Origin: Plantago major
Taxonomy: Eukaryota > Streptophyta > Magnoliopsida > Lamiales > Plantaginaceae
Assembly: GCA_026545765.1 (NCBI GenBank)
Contig: JAIFAC010000008.1
Coordinates: 643,501-707,500 of the forward strand
Length of the DNA stretch: 64,000 nt
Direction: 5' to 3'
Below, one piece after another: positions 48,072 through 60,650 of the stretch. Position 1 is the first letter of the stretch, and every line of letters begins with the position of its first letter. Position numbers and translations under genes: made by a program. A model generated the notes under the pieces. It saw only the letters and a program-made list of their open reading frames with translations, was not told the origin of the DNA and ran no database searches.

Positions 48072-50969
48072 ATATTTTGGCTTAGTTACTTGCTTAGACT
48101 CTATTTGTATTACTAAGAATTGACTCTTACCTATATTCATTCCTATATTTTGTATTGCGTTACTCCTATTACTTCTCGACATAAAGGTTTACTCTGGGTT
48201 TCATTTTATGAGCATACTAATATAATAAGTTATATATCTTCTACCCACACAAGTCTCTTTCCTTTCTGGCTTAGGTAGTACACTAAGAGAATTACGTAAA
48301 GAACAACTCATTTTTAGCAAAATAAAAATAAATAACTTGATTTTAATAAATAGCTTTCCATTCTAGTGTACCTTCTTTATACTTTGGTCACTTCTATTAG
48401 TATTGATGTACTAACTTCCCTATTAAGTGCCCTCTTATATTTCCTTACCTTTCCTTCGTTGAGAATTATCATTGTATACCTGTCATATTTGCCTTAAGCT
48501 TTCTTCTTGGTGATACTTAATTACTTTTGGTATAGCATAAATAAAGTATAAATAAGGGTAGATTTTATTTAGATAAATAAAGAAGGGTGGAATGCATTAG
48601 GGTCTAATTAGAGAAGAGCATGCTTATATAAAACATTAAATTAGTTAGTACATAAAAAAAAGCATAGGGTATACGGTGTTTACTGGGGAGAGTTCTCTCA
48701 CAACGTTATATAGGTTAAAGACAAAGCATACATTTATCAATACCTTCTAAGTAATATGTTTCTACCAAGATTAAATATCTTTCTTAATACTGTGTTTATC
48801 CCATATACGCTATAAGTAATAAGGAGTTACCTTTTCTCTCTTCCTTATTTACTCAAGGTCCTTTACTTTTCATCCTATACTAGTTACTTTACCCTTCAAT
48901 TATTTATATAGTAATATAGCAATCCGCTAAATCTACCCCAAAGCATTATTATGGAGTCTTACCTTGTGTTTGGAAAGTCTTACATATAGTGGATCGTTAC
49001 TAAGTTAAATTTATAAGAATGAAGTATTTTGTTCCTAACGAGTACTTAGCATAGAATATAGTATTGGTGTAAGAGATCTATCTTATAGGTGTTTACTTTT
49101 CATTTACTATATTAGCCAAAGAGAAAAGAGACAAGGGTATCCTGTATTCTTAGCATTTCTATTATATAGGTACTACTAGAGATTATATACGAGTTAATTC
49201 CCTTAGACTTAAAGAAATTTTCTATTTCATTTGGTATAATACTGATGCCTTCTCTCGTGTTTTCATTTTTAATTACTACAGCAAAGTACATACTAGAGAA
49301 AATATGTGACACGCGTGAAATCTATAATATAACGAAGGGTTTACTTTTGCTAAAAGAGAAAAACAGTAAGAAATAATAATGTATTTGTTTATAGGATCTA
49401 AGTTAAATATGTTGTTATTCTTTCGGAGTACTTCCTTAGTAATTAAGTAAATAATTAAATATGCGGTTGTATGCTATATAAAAGTTCCAAACACTTCTTC
49501 CTATATTTCTTGGTATAATCAAATCATCGCCGTATAAAAAAGAAAGTCCTTAAAGCACAAGTGCAAGTTATTTTTATGGTAGTATAGAAACGTATATAAG
49601 CTAAGCCTAGAAAATATTCTATTTAGTTGAGAGGAGTACTGGAAATTAAAGAAATCTTTACTATAATTAATAAATACTATATATAAATGTCTCTTCTAGG
49701 TTTAGTTTACATAGAATACGACACAGCTTATCCAGCGTATTATCTTTGTTTGGAGTTCATTTTCATCAATAGTCAATAGTATTTGAGTACCGAGCATTTA
49801 AAAAATATTTTTCCTTGGCTCTCTCTTTGTAGTACTAGGATTTTTTAACATATTTAGCGATAATGTAGGTTCCTTGTTCTTGCTCTTTTACTACAATTTA
49901 CTCTTTCCTTAGGTAATTCTTTCTATAATAAATTGTTATTAATTTGCTTACCTATTATGTGTGCTGGCTCCTATATTAAATTGTCTATACCAAAGGTGAT
50001 TTTCTTCTTGGTCATAGCTTAGAAATATACCTACTGTTAGATTAAACTGGTTACATTGCATTACTATCTATCTTACTATAACTATAATGAGTTTTTAGAT
50101 AAAATAAATATACCTTGTGAAAAGCTAGAAGTGATATAAATTACTACATAAGTCCTCTTTGATTTTATACTTGTGATGTCGACTTAAATAAATTTTATAA
50201 CATAGTATTCTTCCTTGATTCTTAACTAGGTAGCCTGTATAATGACACCTCCCCTTTTTCTTGTTGTGTGTTGGAAATTTGTATTCTTGATTAAAATTTG
50301 ATAGTGTAACTTTTATTTTGCCTTTGTTTATGAAGCAACTCTTATCTTACTTATCACAAAACTAAACTTAGGTATTTTTTTTATAAGGTGTTTGGGCAGA
50401 GTTAACAGCAAAGAGTAAAGGAGATCCTGTAGACAAAAACCAAAATTTCTTACTTGACGAAAAAGATTGGAGGTATATGTAGACATAATTAATATAACAG
50501 CTTAAAATTTAAACTGGGTGTACAAAGATAGTGTCTTTAAAGAATTTCAATAATAAAATCTAGTTAATCTAACTAATAAAAATGAAGAATCTGCTCATTA
50601 GTGGTCTTAGCACGTGTTTTCTTAGTATAGCTTATATAAGTAATTGGGTGTATCTGATTCAATGCACAAGGCTTATTTCGGACAGTAATATATATATCTC
50701 TCTCTTGTTCAATCAAAAAGACAAAGAGGGTTACATATTTTAGAATAAGTAGGAAGCGTCATAAGCTAAAATACTTTTCAAAATAGACTTTAACAAAGCA
50801 GTGAGACTATAAAGAGATAAAGAGAATATATCCAAAATGTACTATATTTAAAGGAGAGAGCCTTAAGTTAGAATTTGTAATGTTAATAAATGTGTTAGTA
50901 GTGGCCTATATATTTTTTGAACTGCTGCTTTGGAGTATATGTAATTCACGCAAGCAAGAGTATCTTTTT

Positions 50970-51003
50970 ATTAGAAATTATCATATATTAGAAATTATTA
51001 TAC
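50970..51003 (+). repeat. 17-bp tandem duplication, two mismatches
   Basis: Two copies of an ATTAGAAATTATCATAT-type unit. The two differences are both C/T, in opposite directions between copies. Confidence 0.85.
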
Positions 51004-52238
51004 ATTTGGTTTAACAGAATTCTATGTAGGGTTCTATCTTTCTTTGTCTTGAAAAAACCCACGCGCAGTTGGCTTACTATTCACCCAATTCTTATATTCA
51101 CGTATACCTTGCACTTATCTTATATTGTGTTAAAAATATACGGATTCTATTAAAATGTATTAAGAGTTCTCTTCCAAAATATACTTTATAAAGTTGGAGA
51201 TTAAAATAAAGAAACAGAAAAACTACTAGAAAATGACCTAGTCTATAATTTGTATGTTATTGTTTTTCGTCAAGCAAGATTGTGATTATTGTGCGTTGAA
51301 TTGTGCGTGCGTTGATATAATAATATGCCTTAATTCTTTGTTGATTAGTAAAAAGTATACTATACTATGAAAGGAAAATAAACTCTTATAGCTTATCTCT
51401 ATTTAGAGTTACTAGAAAAGAAATAATGGATTTGGTGTACACAGAAACAACACTAGTTAAGGACTTTTTCCTCTTCGGTTAGAATAGGTGAACAAATCCA
51501 CAAATTAATTAATTAAGGGCAAGAAATCTCATACTTAGGACTCTTATACTTGGTCCATAAAGAAAGAACATATGAGAAATAAAAATTGGATAGTAAGAAG
51601 AAATATGTGTAATCTAGGATATTTAAATATAAGGGAAGAATTGAAACTTGCAAATAATATTTAATTCAGAATAACAACTTACTTCTATAACTCTATAACA
51701 GTGTTACCTTGTTTTGGTATAAGAGCATCTAACAACTAAAACTATCTTTTTTATTTATTAAGAATCCCTTTTACTATGCTAATTACTTTGCTAAGGCATG
51801 TACAGCTAATTGTATTATGTATAAGAAAATAAGTTCAATTTCAAGACTCTTTTCTTAAGGTTCTTGCCTCTAATATGTTTTTTTATGGTTTATCACGGAC
51901 TAGAATTTTTAATTCTTTCTTATAGATATAGAAATTAACTTAAATGGGGTATTATAGGCCAGGATATTCATTAATTTTTTGTCCTTCTCTTTATTTTTCA
52001 CACCAATTGCTACATATTCTTGGATTTAACTATTACTTTATTTAAAAGTCCCTTCTCCTTAGTTCTTGTAGCGATCTATATTAGAAAATAGGGAGGTATA
52101 AAACATGATATATAGACGATCCTTAAATTTTTGGATTTGTACCTCATCGATTTGTTTAAGTTTTTCGTGTACATACATATAATAACGGAAAACTCCCATA
52201 ACTCATGACTGCACTCTTTGCCAGGGCCTATATTATTG

Positions 52239-52258
52239 AATTATATTAAATTATATTA
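52239..52258 (+). repeat. 10-bp exact tandem duplication
   Basis: The unit AATTATATTA is present twice, flanked on both sides by TATTATTGAA-type words. Confidence 0.85.
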
Positions 52259-55200
52259 TTGAATAGTCTATCTACTAGGTCAACGCCTAATAATGATGGA
52301 GAATTTTCTACTAGAGTCGCGAGCAAGAAGATATTATAAAAGGATGTAATCAACTCCATCAAAGTGTTGGTAACTACTAAGGGAGAAACTTAAAACGCGT
52401 AGCACCTATAAATATTTTCCAAGTAAAAAAAAAACCACGAGGGAAGCTTTAAACAGCATATAAATTAAGTAAGAAGTAAAGTAAGAGGTAACATTATCCA
52501 AAGCCTAGAATGAGAGTAAATGGTTTATTAGTAGGTATTTATTAAGGTTTCAAGAGGGTAGTTAGCATGATCATGTTACGTCAAAAAGTTTCACTATGTA
52601 TAGAATTTCTTAGGCGGTTCCGGTACCGTGCATATTCAAATAAAATACTATCTAATTTACAAATTTACAGAACTGTATTGCGTGTTCTTTACTTAAAGCT
52701 AACTAAGTTCTCCCTGAAAAATCCCCTTATAATTCAATCCAAGAGGAATCCGCGGCATATACATACATTATTTTTAGTTGTGACACTACTAATAAGATAA
52801 GAAGAGATATTATCGTCCAGATAAAGTAAGTACAAGAAAGACCATAGATAATATAGATATGTATCGAGGTATCGGGTAGACGTTGGTAAGAAATAAATAT
52901 ACCATAACTGTGTATAGAGACATCATATCATATAATATAGAAATATAGATCTTAAGTCTTCTCATTTTCCCAAGCATTTTCATGAGTACCCCCCTTCCTG
53001 TTATTTTAATGTAGACTACAACAATTGCTTTTGTATAGCTTGACTGCGCGCGAACATCTTGGTTCTCTTATCTTTATCTAAGTGTTTTAATAATAGGGAG
53101 AGGTATTTTTAGACTGTACAAAGAACTTCCGATATGTCCAAGAATAAGTACTTATTTTGATGCATTACTTTGATATTCTTACCTAGACAAACATATTAAT
53201 ATGCTAAGTTATATGCGCTTTCTTCCAATACAAATCTTAATAACAGATTCCATGGAATTTACAAGCGTCAGGTGTATTACCAGCACAACTATACTTTATA
53301 AATATTTATATAAAATGCATGTCCTTGCTTGGCTTGTTGAGTATTCCTATTTCTTCCTTGACTATACCCCGAGTAAAATCCGGACAGAGAAACACGTGCT
53401 TCGTTTTCGTTTATTGTTGTAATAAAATTATTCCATTTTTTAGCTCTCATAACATGTCTTGGATTATTCCTAACTTTTTCCCATTTATATATATAGTAAG
53501 ACCTATGCTTCGGGCCAACAAGAACATTGTAGGGTAAGAGTACAAAAAGCAGTCCTAAAAATTTTATGGAGCCTGAACCTACTTTTTATATAAGGAGAAT
53601 AGAATAGAAGTTATAAAGCCTTTAATTAATAAACTCTCAGACCTCCCTAAGTACAAGCCTTCACAATTCACTAATAACTCTATTATAACGTTTCGGGAAT
53701 ATCTTACTTGTTTTCACATATCTTAGGCAGTTTACCTTATTTGGTTAGAAACGCTACTGTGAGTCCCACCTGTTTAAATATATGGGTCGATTCCTTGTTA
53801 TTGCTTAGTAATTAGAACAATTGCGATATTTTACGGCATCCTCCTTATTTTGAAGGGAATTAGGAAAGTGCCAGGGGAATAGTCAACAATCCATCATAAG
53901 AACTTTTTCGTGGAGTACACAATAATGATGCCCAATCTTATTATATTTTATATATCTTAACATAAGTAGGATCATAGATAATATAGATCTTTCTCTGGAA
54001 TTACTCTTTATTTAGGTTGTTTATGAGTAACTAATTATAAACCACTCCAAAAAGTAGATGAATCTAAAATTATGTACAAGTATGTTCTCATTAAAACATT
54101 ATAATGTATAGTGTGCCCACTAAGTGGATAAAAATATATCAAATACCCTTTATCTTTATATCACCAAAGTTTTCTGGTATAGACTAGTATAGAGTATTAA
54201 TAACCAGGAGCAATCAACATACTCTTTAGCAGCAGATCTTCCACTTACTGCATACTATAACCTTAATAGAAAAGTAGAAAAGAAGGAAAAAAATCCTATA
54301 AACGAGCATATTAGAAGTGAATTCAAGGTTGTTAAAAACAAAATAGCAAGGCAAAGACAAGAGAGAACAAAACTACAATTTTATTAGTCCTAGCACTGCT
54401 GTAAAAATAGAAATTTATAAGGAACTTGATTAATAAAATCAAGGAATGTCTGGGCGATCCTTAAGGTAAATATATGCATTCAATTCGTGGAGACTAATAA
54501 CTTTTCATACTTAATTTTTCTTAATTAGGAAATAAAATATGTCATCTAATCATATTTAAGAAATTGCACATTACTAGAAACTGGGAAAACCACATGCATT
54601 TGTATAAATGGAACCCTTGATGGCTTATTTATTTTATAATTACACTAGGCAACAAGTATAGTCCCTAACTAATGAAATAATGTATCCTACGGCCAGAGAT
54701 TTTGTTGTGAATCAAGGAATAAAGTGCATTTAATTTCAACTCTCCTCTATATTATAATACCATAAGAAGCTGAACTTGTGATAAGGACCTTTAAGGTGTG
54801 GATCTATCACTAAAAACATTTTTGTCCATCTCAATCGACGGTATCCTTTTTTATAGCTTTGTTATATTGTTGAGATGCTTACTCTACCCTAGACTAGACT
54901 TATGATGTGACTTGTCTTGCTAGTTTTATTTTAAATTCTCTTTGCCGACATTTACCCTTAATTTTATTTTGATACAACAAAGTTTTATTAAATTAAAGAC
55001 AAGAACTTTCCTTTTTGAATCACGTATAAATATATGATGATTTTGAGAAGTCTAAACTGCGGAATACTTTGCTTTCTTTGTAACTGTGTATCGAGGACAC
55101 TACTCTCGGTTTTATAAAAGCTCCTTTTGTATCATTTTGAATCATCTCTAATAACCGAAGAAATTGACTTTCATTTATATACTAGGGCAGGACTTTATTC

Positions 55201-56932
55201 TAGAAGAAGAACACCAAAGTCATTGAGAGTTAAGAACTATTCTCAGATATAGCTAGTTAAAGAAAAGAGTGTTACACCCCACTGCTATATTTTTGTTTAT
55301 ATTACAATGAGACTACCCTCATGGTTTCTTACTGACGAATTTTAAGGGAACTCTTTGTGATACTTTTTTTTATAGGCAGCATCTTTTATTTATCCAAACC
55401 TATTAAATGTTCTAAGCTAACAAAAAAAAGAGGTTATGGTTGCTCAGCAGAAGAAAGAGAGTTTAAAGTAAGTCATTATATAATGCTTTATAGAACTGAA
55501 TTATGATTCCACGCTTTGTTGTATCGAGTATTATTATGTGTAAGTTCTGGCATTCTCATATATTATGACTCTTCATGAAGGGATCTCATAAGGTAAAGAG
55601 TAAGCAACGGATACGTAGTAGGGGTTATATAGTAAAAACATCAAATATACATCATAGAAATTAATAATAAGCATCAAAAATATACTGAACTTAGAGCACA
55701 CGGTAGACAAAATAACTCTTTAACTAACCAATAGTAGGGGCACAAGCAAGGAAAAGAACACCTTGTAGATATTGGCACAAAAGCGCGTTAGTAACAATCA
55801 GAAAATACATGTATGACCAATAATAACTCATTGCTAGAAAGCTAAGAACTCACTAATCTAAAATTATTTGGTTGTACTATATCATAACAAGTCATGACAA
55901 AAGAAAAAGTTATTGCCGTTCGATAAGTCTAGTAAACTTATATGTTTAACAATTCTTAGAGATACTATCCTGTGCTGTCATCTTCATTATCAAATATAGT
56001 TTTATAGTACACAATTAGCCGTGCACCTCCACTTTTTTTATAACTCGTGCAAGAGACTTTTAGGTGTGGTTTATAAACTATCCTTTAAATTATCCGAGCA
56101 ATACTAAAAGAGCTAGTTCTAAGAAGTATCAAGTCAAGTACATACACAAATCTAGTTTCCTCTTCGCCCTGTATTGTATGTACTAGGTCTACATACAAGA
56201 GAATAAGCATTATAAGTAAGAATAGTTGCTTGTGCTTTGCTTATTTATTATTAAAGGATGACACATCCAAGGGGTTGGAGAAGAGGGAATCTTTATATAT
56301 GTTTAATTAATAATCAGTTTTTAGATAAACGACTGTGGTTGGCATTTAAAATTCAAAAAACCTTATATTCTTGGGATTGGATATTATCCCCTCGTTTTGA
56401 GCAACTTCTTCACATAAAAGCGTGTGTTAATTGTCACTTCTACGTTATTATGCTGGAGCACTATCTGAAAATAAACTTTAACCTTTGCTGAATTTTACCG
56501 TGATTTCAGAATATTGCTTTCCATATTTGTATTTCCTAATTTCCTTCTAGAGGAGTACTTCTTTTTTATTATCTAGTATCCAACTTCAATTCTCCAATCA
56601 ATAGATTGAAACTTCTAAGAAATAAACTATTATATAAAAAAAAAAGTATAATCAAAGCTATATGTGATGCTTCTCGTACAAATGAACTATAGAAACTAAA
56701 TATGTTTCTTCCTCCCATCCTAAAACATAAAAATGCTAACAACTTAAAGAAATATTAAAGAATAAATATATCGAATTCATTCAAAGCAATTGTATCATTT
56801 TTTCCAAAGCTTTTGCACTATTAGCTGTATTCCAGGTTTTATACTTGGATCTTTTCTCTTTGTGTGGGTATTTTTCTATATGCTTGCTTCTTGCAGGGAT
56901 GTAACTACGAACTTAATAGGTTTTTATCTATC

Positions 56933-56951
56933 ATCTTTAAAGTTTAAAGAT
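56933..56951. repeat. 19-bp inverted repeat
   Basis: ATCTTTAAA and TTTAAAGAT are perfect 9-bp arms around a single G. It can form a small cruciform only if the centre opens. Confidence 0.8.
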
Positions 56952-56972
56952 TAAAGAAAGTGTCTTCCTTGC

Positions 56973-56984
56973 TTTTTTTTTTTT
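56973..56984 (+). repeat. T12 homopolymer
   Basis: Twelve consecutive T residues; no associated element recognised. Confidence 0.9.
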
Positions 56985-57186
56985 GTATTACCAACAACTT
57001 TCTATTCTTCTTTCGAGAAAACACTCCTAATAAAGAGGAAACACAACGAATAATTTCTTTTTTTATATAGTAAAAATATGTAAGAAATGTACTGTTTATG
57101 AAACATAACAAGCTGTACTTAGTTAGATTTATACCTAATAATTTGCCTTATTCTACGAGAACTAATCCCTAACTTGAAAAAAATTC

Positions 57187-57222
57187 TAATATATTGTTTG
57201 TTTATAATATATTGTTTATATT
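57187..57222 (+). repeat. period-18 duplication, partial
   Basis: The 13-bp word TAATATATTGTTT occurs at 57187 and 57205. The remaining five bases of each unit differ. Confidence 0.8.
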
Positions 57223-58720
57223 GTTTCAAAGAGACCAATCAATGCACTTCCCAGGGGAAGGTTTTCTGTTTTAAGCAGATTCTAAAAAATTACCTACTAC
57301 AAGTACTTACTAAACAACGCAAGAATTCATGAAAAATACAAAATATAACAACACAGGGCGACAAGAATTCTACTCCTCTTTATTTATGTATGCTATACCA
57401 AATATTATTTGTATCACTTATCCAGGAACTCATATTCGCGCTCATTTTTTAAAAGATAGATATAGTAGACACCTTTTACTTTCATTTTTATGTACAATTA
57501 CGGAAAGTTCGCTGCAGATTCTAACCATTAATAAGTTTCATAAGGGATAAGGGAGATCCTAGATATACAAATTTTCGAAGTCTTACAGAGTCAAAGTATC
57601 CAGTACATTCTATATTATTATTAATTCTATTGTTATGGGTTGGAAAAATCTAATTAGGTGTTTATTTTCCTTTTCTTTCTATTTCGCCTTGTACTGGTAA
57701 GGTTCTTATATAATATTCTTCTAGTACTTTTTTGTTACAAAACTTCGAAATTACTTGATTATGAAAGTGTATTCTTTTTTTACGACTAAAAGCAACAGTT
57801 CTCTACGTACAGTCAGTACAGCTAGAATTAGATTGTAGTGAATTCGTGAAAGAAAACATACAACAAAACAGATTTAATGCAAATAAAATTCACAGGTTGT
57901 GCGCGATATTGAAGACTTAGTACAGTGTTTATCATGACTACTTAGTACGTTTTTTCTTAATTGTAATATATTAATTATATCTATCTAATCTATGTTGGTA
58001 AATATCTATAACTTGTTCTTTGTAATCATTATTTTTTACTCTTATTCCGACTAATAATCACTTTGGAGCAGCATAGCACGGGGTAGTTCAATTACTATTC
58101 AACTTCTAACTTTCTAATCTAACTGTATACAAAAATGTCTTCAGAAGAATGTGGAGGAAATCCAGGAGGTACGGCTTAGGCTTAATTTTAGAAAAGATAT
58201 GTTGATGCATATGGCTCACCAATAAACACCTAGAATGTCTAGACAAATATTGGATAATAGAAGCTATATAAAGTACTAGTATCTTTTGAAATGACAGGGT
58301 ATACCCGCCTTGTCCTCCTTAGCAAGTTGTCTAGGGAAGCTCTCACGTTCTAGTGTGTGCTTGGACCCTTTTGAGAATAGCAGAAGAGATATGTGTTGCT
58401 GGAAGGTACTTAGTCAGGAAGAAACCAGAACGTTCAAAACAAAGCAAAGTTCAGTATCAATTGAAAAGCTGCAATAGTTCATTTGCTAGAATAAGAGTCC
58501 GAGTCGTCACCATAGGCTTACTTACGTATACGTATGCCCATCTTATTTTATAGGTTTAGAGATCTAATGTAAGCAAAGCTATATATGACCACAAGGATTC
58601 TTTAACACTTCTTCCTGACTACCAAAAAAGTAAATAGAATCGGTTGTAATTGATTATTGGCATTTTCCTTTCTTGAGGCTGATGTCGGAACTTCTAAATC
58701 TTTCCCCGTTCTAGTTTTTT

Positions 58721-58740
58721 ATATCTTTTTATATCTTTTT
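58721..58740 (+). repeat. 10-bp exact tandem duplication
   Basis: The unit ATATCTTTTT is present twice, within a longer T-rich run. Confidence 0.85.
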
Positions 58741-60650
58741 TTAGTATCAGATTTGATTGATGCAACACAGACTCAATCCTGGTATAGGGCACATTTTATC
58801 CAGGGGGGCCTGGTATTTTATATACTTACATAATTCAAGTTATATCTCGAGTACACTACTGCCTTAGGATGCTGCTGTTAAAGAAATTCTAGTATTTTAA
58901 AGGCTGTGACTGGCACCAGTAAGACTAAAAAATAAATGTATTCTTGTGTTCTCGTTTACCTGGATTCTATTCTTAAACCCACATTTACCTTATATCAAAG
59001 TCTTATCTGCAATTTCTTGTACGTATTATTTTTATTCTATTTCCATACTCCTCTCTCTATGAAGAGCTTTATACGCCTTAATACAGTTACTCTACTCCCT
59101 ATTCTATAAGGTAAACTTATGGATACTCATACTTGTGTTGTCTTTCTCTTATGCATACGCTTGTTTTTACTAGGCCCTTTTTCTAGACAGTTTATTTTGT
59201 AATCGAGTATACTTTGTGCTTCGACTACCCTCTTTTTGTGGGTGGATTTTAAAAGCTCTTAAATAACTTACATAGGTTGCTTTTATATCATTATAATGAA
59301 AATGAATGAGTCGCAGTAATCGCCGTTGAAACTACGAATAACGAAATACTTGTAACATAAAGCGCAGCTAGCAATATAAAATAAAATATTCGCAGACTCA
59401 TAATACGGATAAAACCTTGTCCGATAATCATAGTATAGAAATATTAAGTATATCTTTGATCCAAGGCCAAAAGAAAAGTGCCCTTAAGGGGTGGTTTGTA
59501 CTTATTCAATGTGTACTGTTGTTCCTTATTACAGATTTCGTCTAGTTTACTCAAATTAATGTCATATAAGTTTTAGTATTATTGATAAGAGCTCTTTTGA
59601 CGAGAGTCTTTCTGGTTGTTTTAGAGCACATGGCTTTATTAAGCTTTTATCTAGTTCTGTGAATTTCACTTTGGGTGTAGTTTTCAAGATAAATGCCCTT
59701 TCTATTTCTACTTTCTCTCTGGCTTACTTTTAAGCTACTACAATTCGTTATTTTTACTGATTCGTTAATGAAAGCTGAGAAATATAGAGTATATAGGAAA
59801 TATCTATGCTGTTTTTGTACTGTTGAACACTAAGATTAAAAAGCTTTTACATTAAGTTCTATAATACTATATATAATAAATAGGAAATTACTATAATAAT
59901 AGAATAGGAAATAAAAGATATGAAAGAACGTGTTGTCCTACGTCTGTACTCCGCTGTACGAGTAATGTCATGTATATTAGGTCTTGTTGGATCCTCTCCT
60001 CTCGGTAAATATATTTACGAAAAAAAAAATGAAAAAAATACACAATCATCTTCCTGGCGGTTGTTTATATTTCTAAAAAAATGCAAGGAGAGGGCTTATT
60101 TAAAGAAATCTACCCTATCTTATCATTCTTCACCTAAGTTACGTGCTTACTACTCTTTCTATTTATTACTATACTTATAGCTTTTTACCTTCTATTGTCA
60201 CTATTTCGTGAGTACTTTTTTCTAAACCACTATTACCTACATTTTTTTGTATGTTTTTTTAGATAGAAGAAGAGGTTGACGATGTCCGCTGTCCGTGTAT
60301 ATACCTTCTTAGAGAAAAACGCTAGACTAGATAGTACTTTGTATCGTAAAAGTTTATGCCACAACGCCGTCAAGTAAGAAAGAGAAAAAAGAAAGTAGGT
60401 GTACATTGATTGTCTGCAGGACTTATCCTCGATATTATCAGAGCTTAGATAATCTAGGATTGTTGTTCTATATGAACTTTTCTTCTTTATTTTATTTATG
60501 TCCTTGTGGTTGTGGATTCATTCATTTAAGAATAGTTACCTCCGCCTCAAGCCTTCTTAAATGTACTGATTCCTTACTAAGTGCGCACTGTACCCTCTTT
60601 CTAGTATTATATATATATAATAGTCAAATCTAGTAGTAACTCAAATAAGT

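Larger units (their letters stand above)
45901..50300. other. non-coding, TpA-rich segment
   Basis: I see no gene; 49112-49312 (minus, 66 codons) is unrecognised. The line at 47221 has 12 TpA to 9 ApT, and CpA+TpG of 5 against ApC+GpT of 9. GTATAC words are frequent. A (TAGA)n pair at 47000-47037, a TA tract at 47634 and a 14-bp duplication at 48044 are listed separately. Confidence 0.55.
50301..54700. other. non-coding AT-rich segment
   Basis: No gene is supported. Frames at 52567-52800, 53201-53422 and 53319-53537 are unrecognised, and the last two overlap in different frames. A degenerate 17-bp duplication at 50970 and a 10-bp duplication at 52239 are the only ordered elements noted. Confidence 0.55.
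54701..60650. other. non-coding, mixed-texture segment
   Basis: I call no gene. Frames at 56258-56491, 57329-57550, 58353-58553, 59920-60180 and 60406-60633 (all plus) have more varied amino acids than elsewhere but match no family I recognise. The stretch at 55417-55503 is also stop-free and charged (contains KKRGYGCSAEERE), with no start codon. Patches near 58270-58400 and 58790-58815 are a little richer in G/C. A hairpin at 56933, a T12 run and two duplications are listed separately. Confidence 0.5.

Noticed and set aside
56973..56984. T12 run considered as the reversed poly-A tail of a retroposon
   Set aside because: No target-site duplication, internal promoter boxes or element body were seen; a similar T12 at 31007 also stands alone.
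60406..60633. 75-codon frame containing Cys-Pro-Cys-Gly-Cys-Gly, considered as a metal-binding motif
   Set aside because: Only one cysteine cluster is present and the rest is hydrophobic; no known zinc-binding architecture fits.
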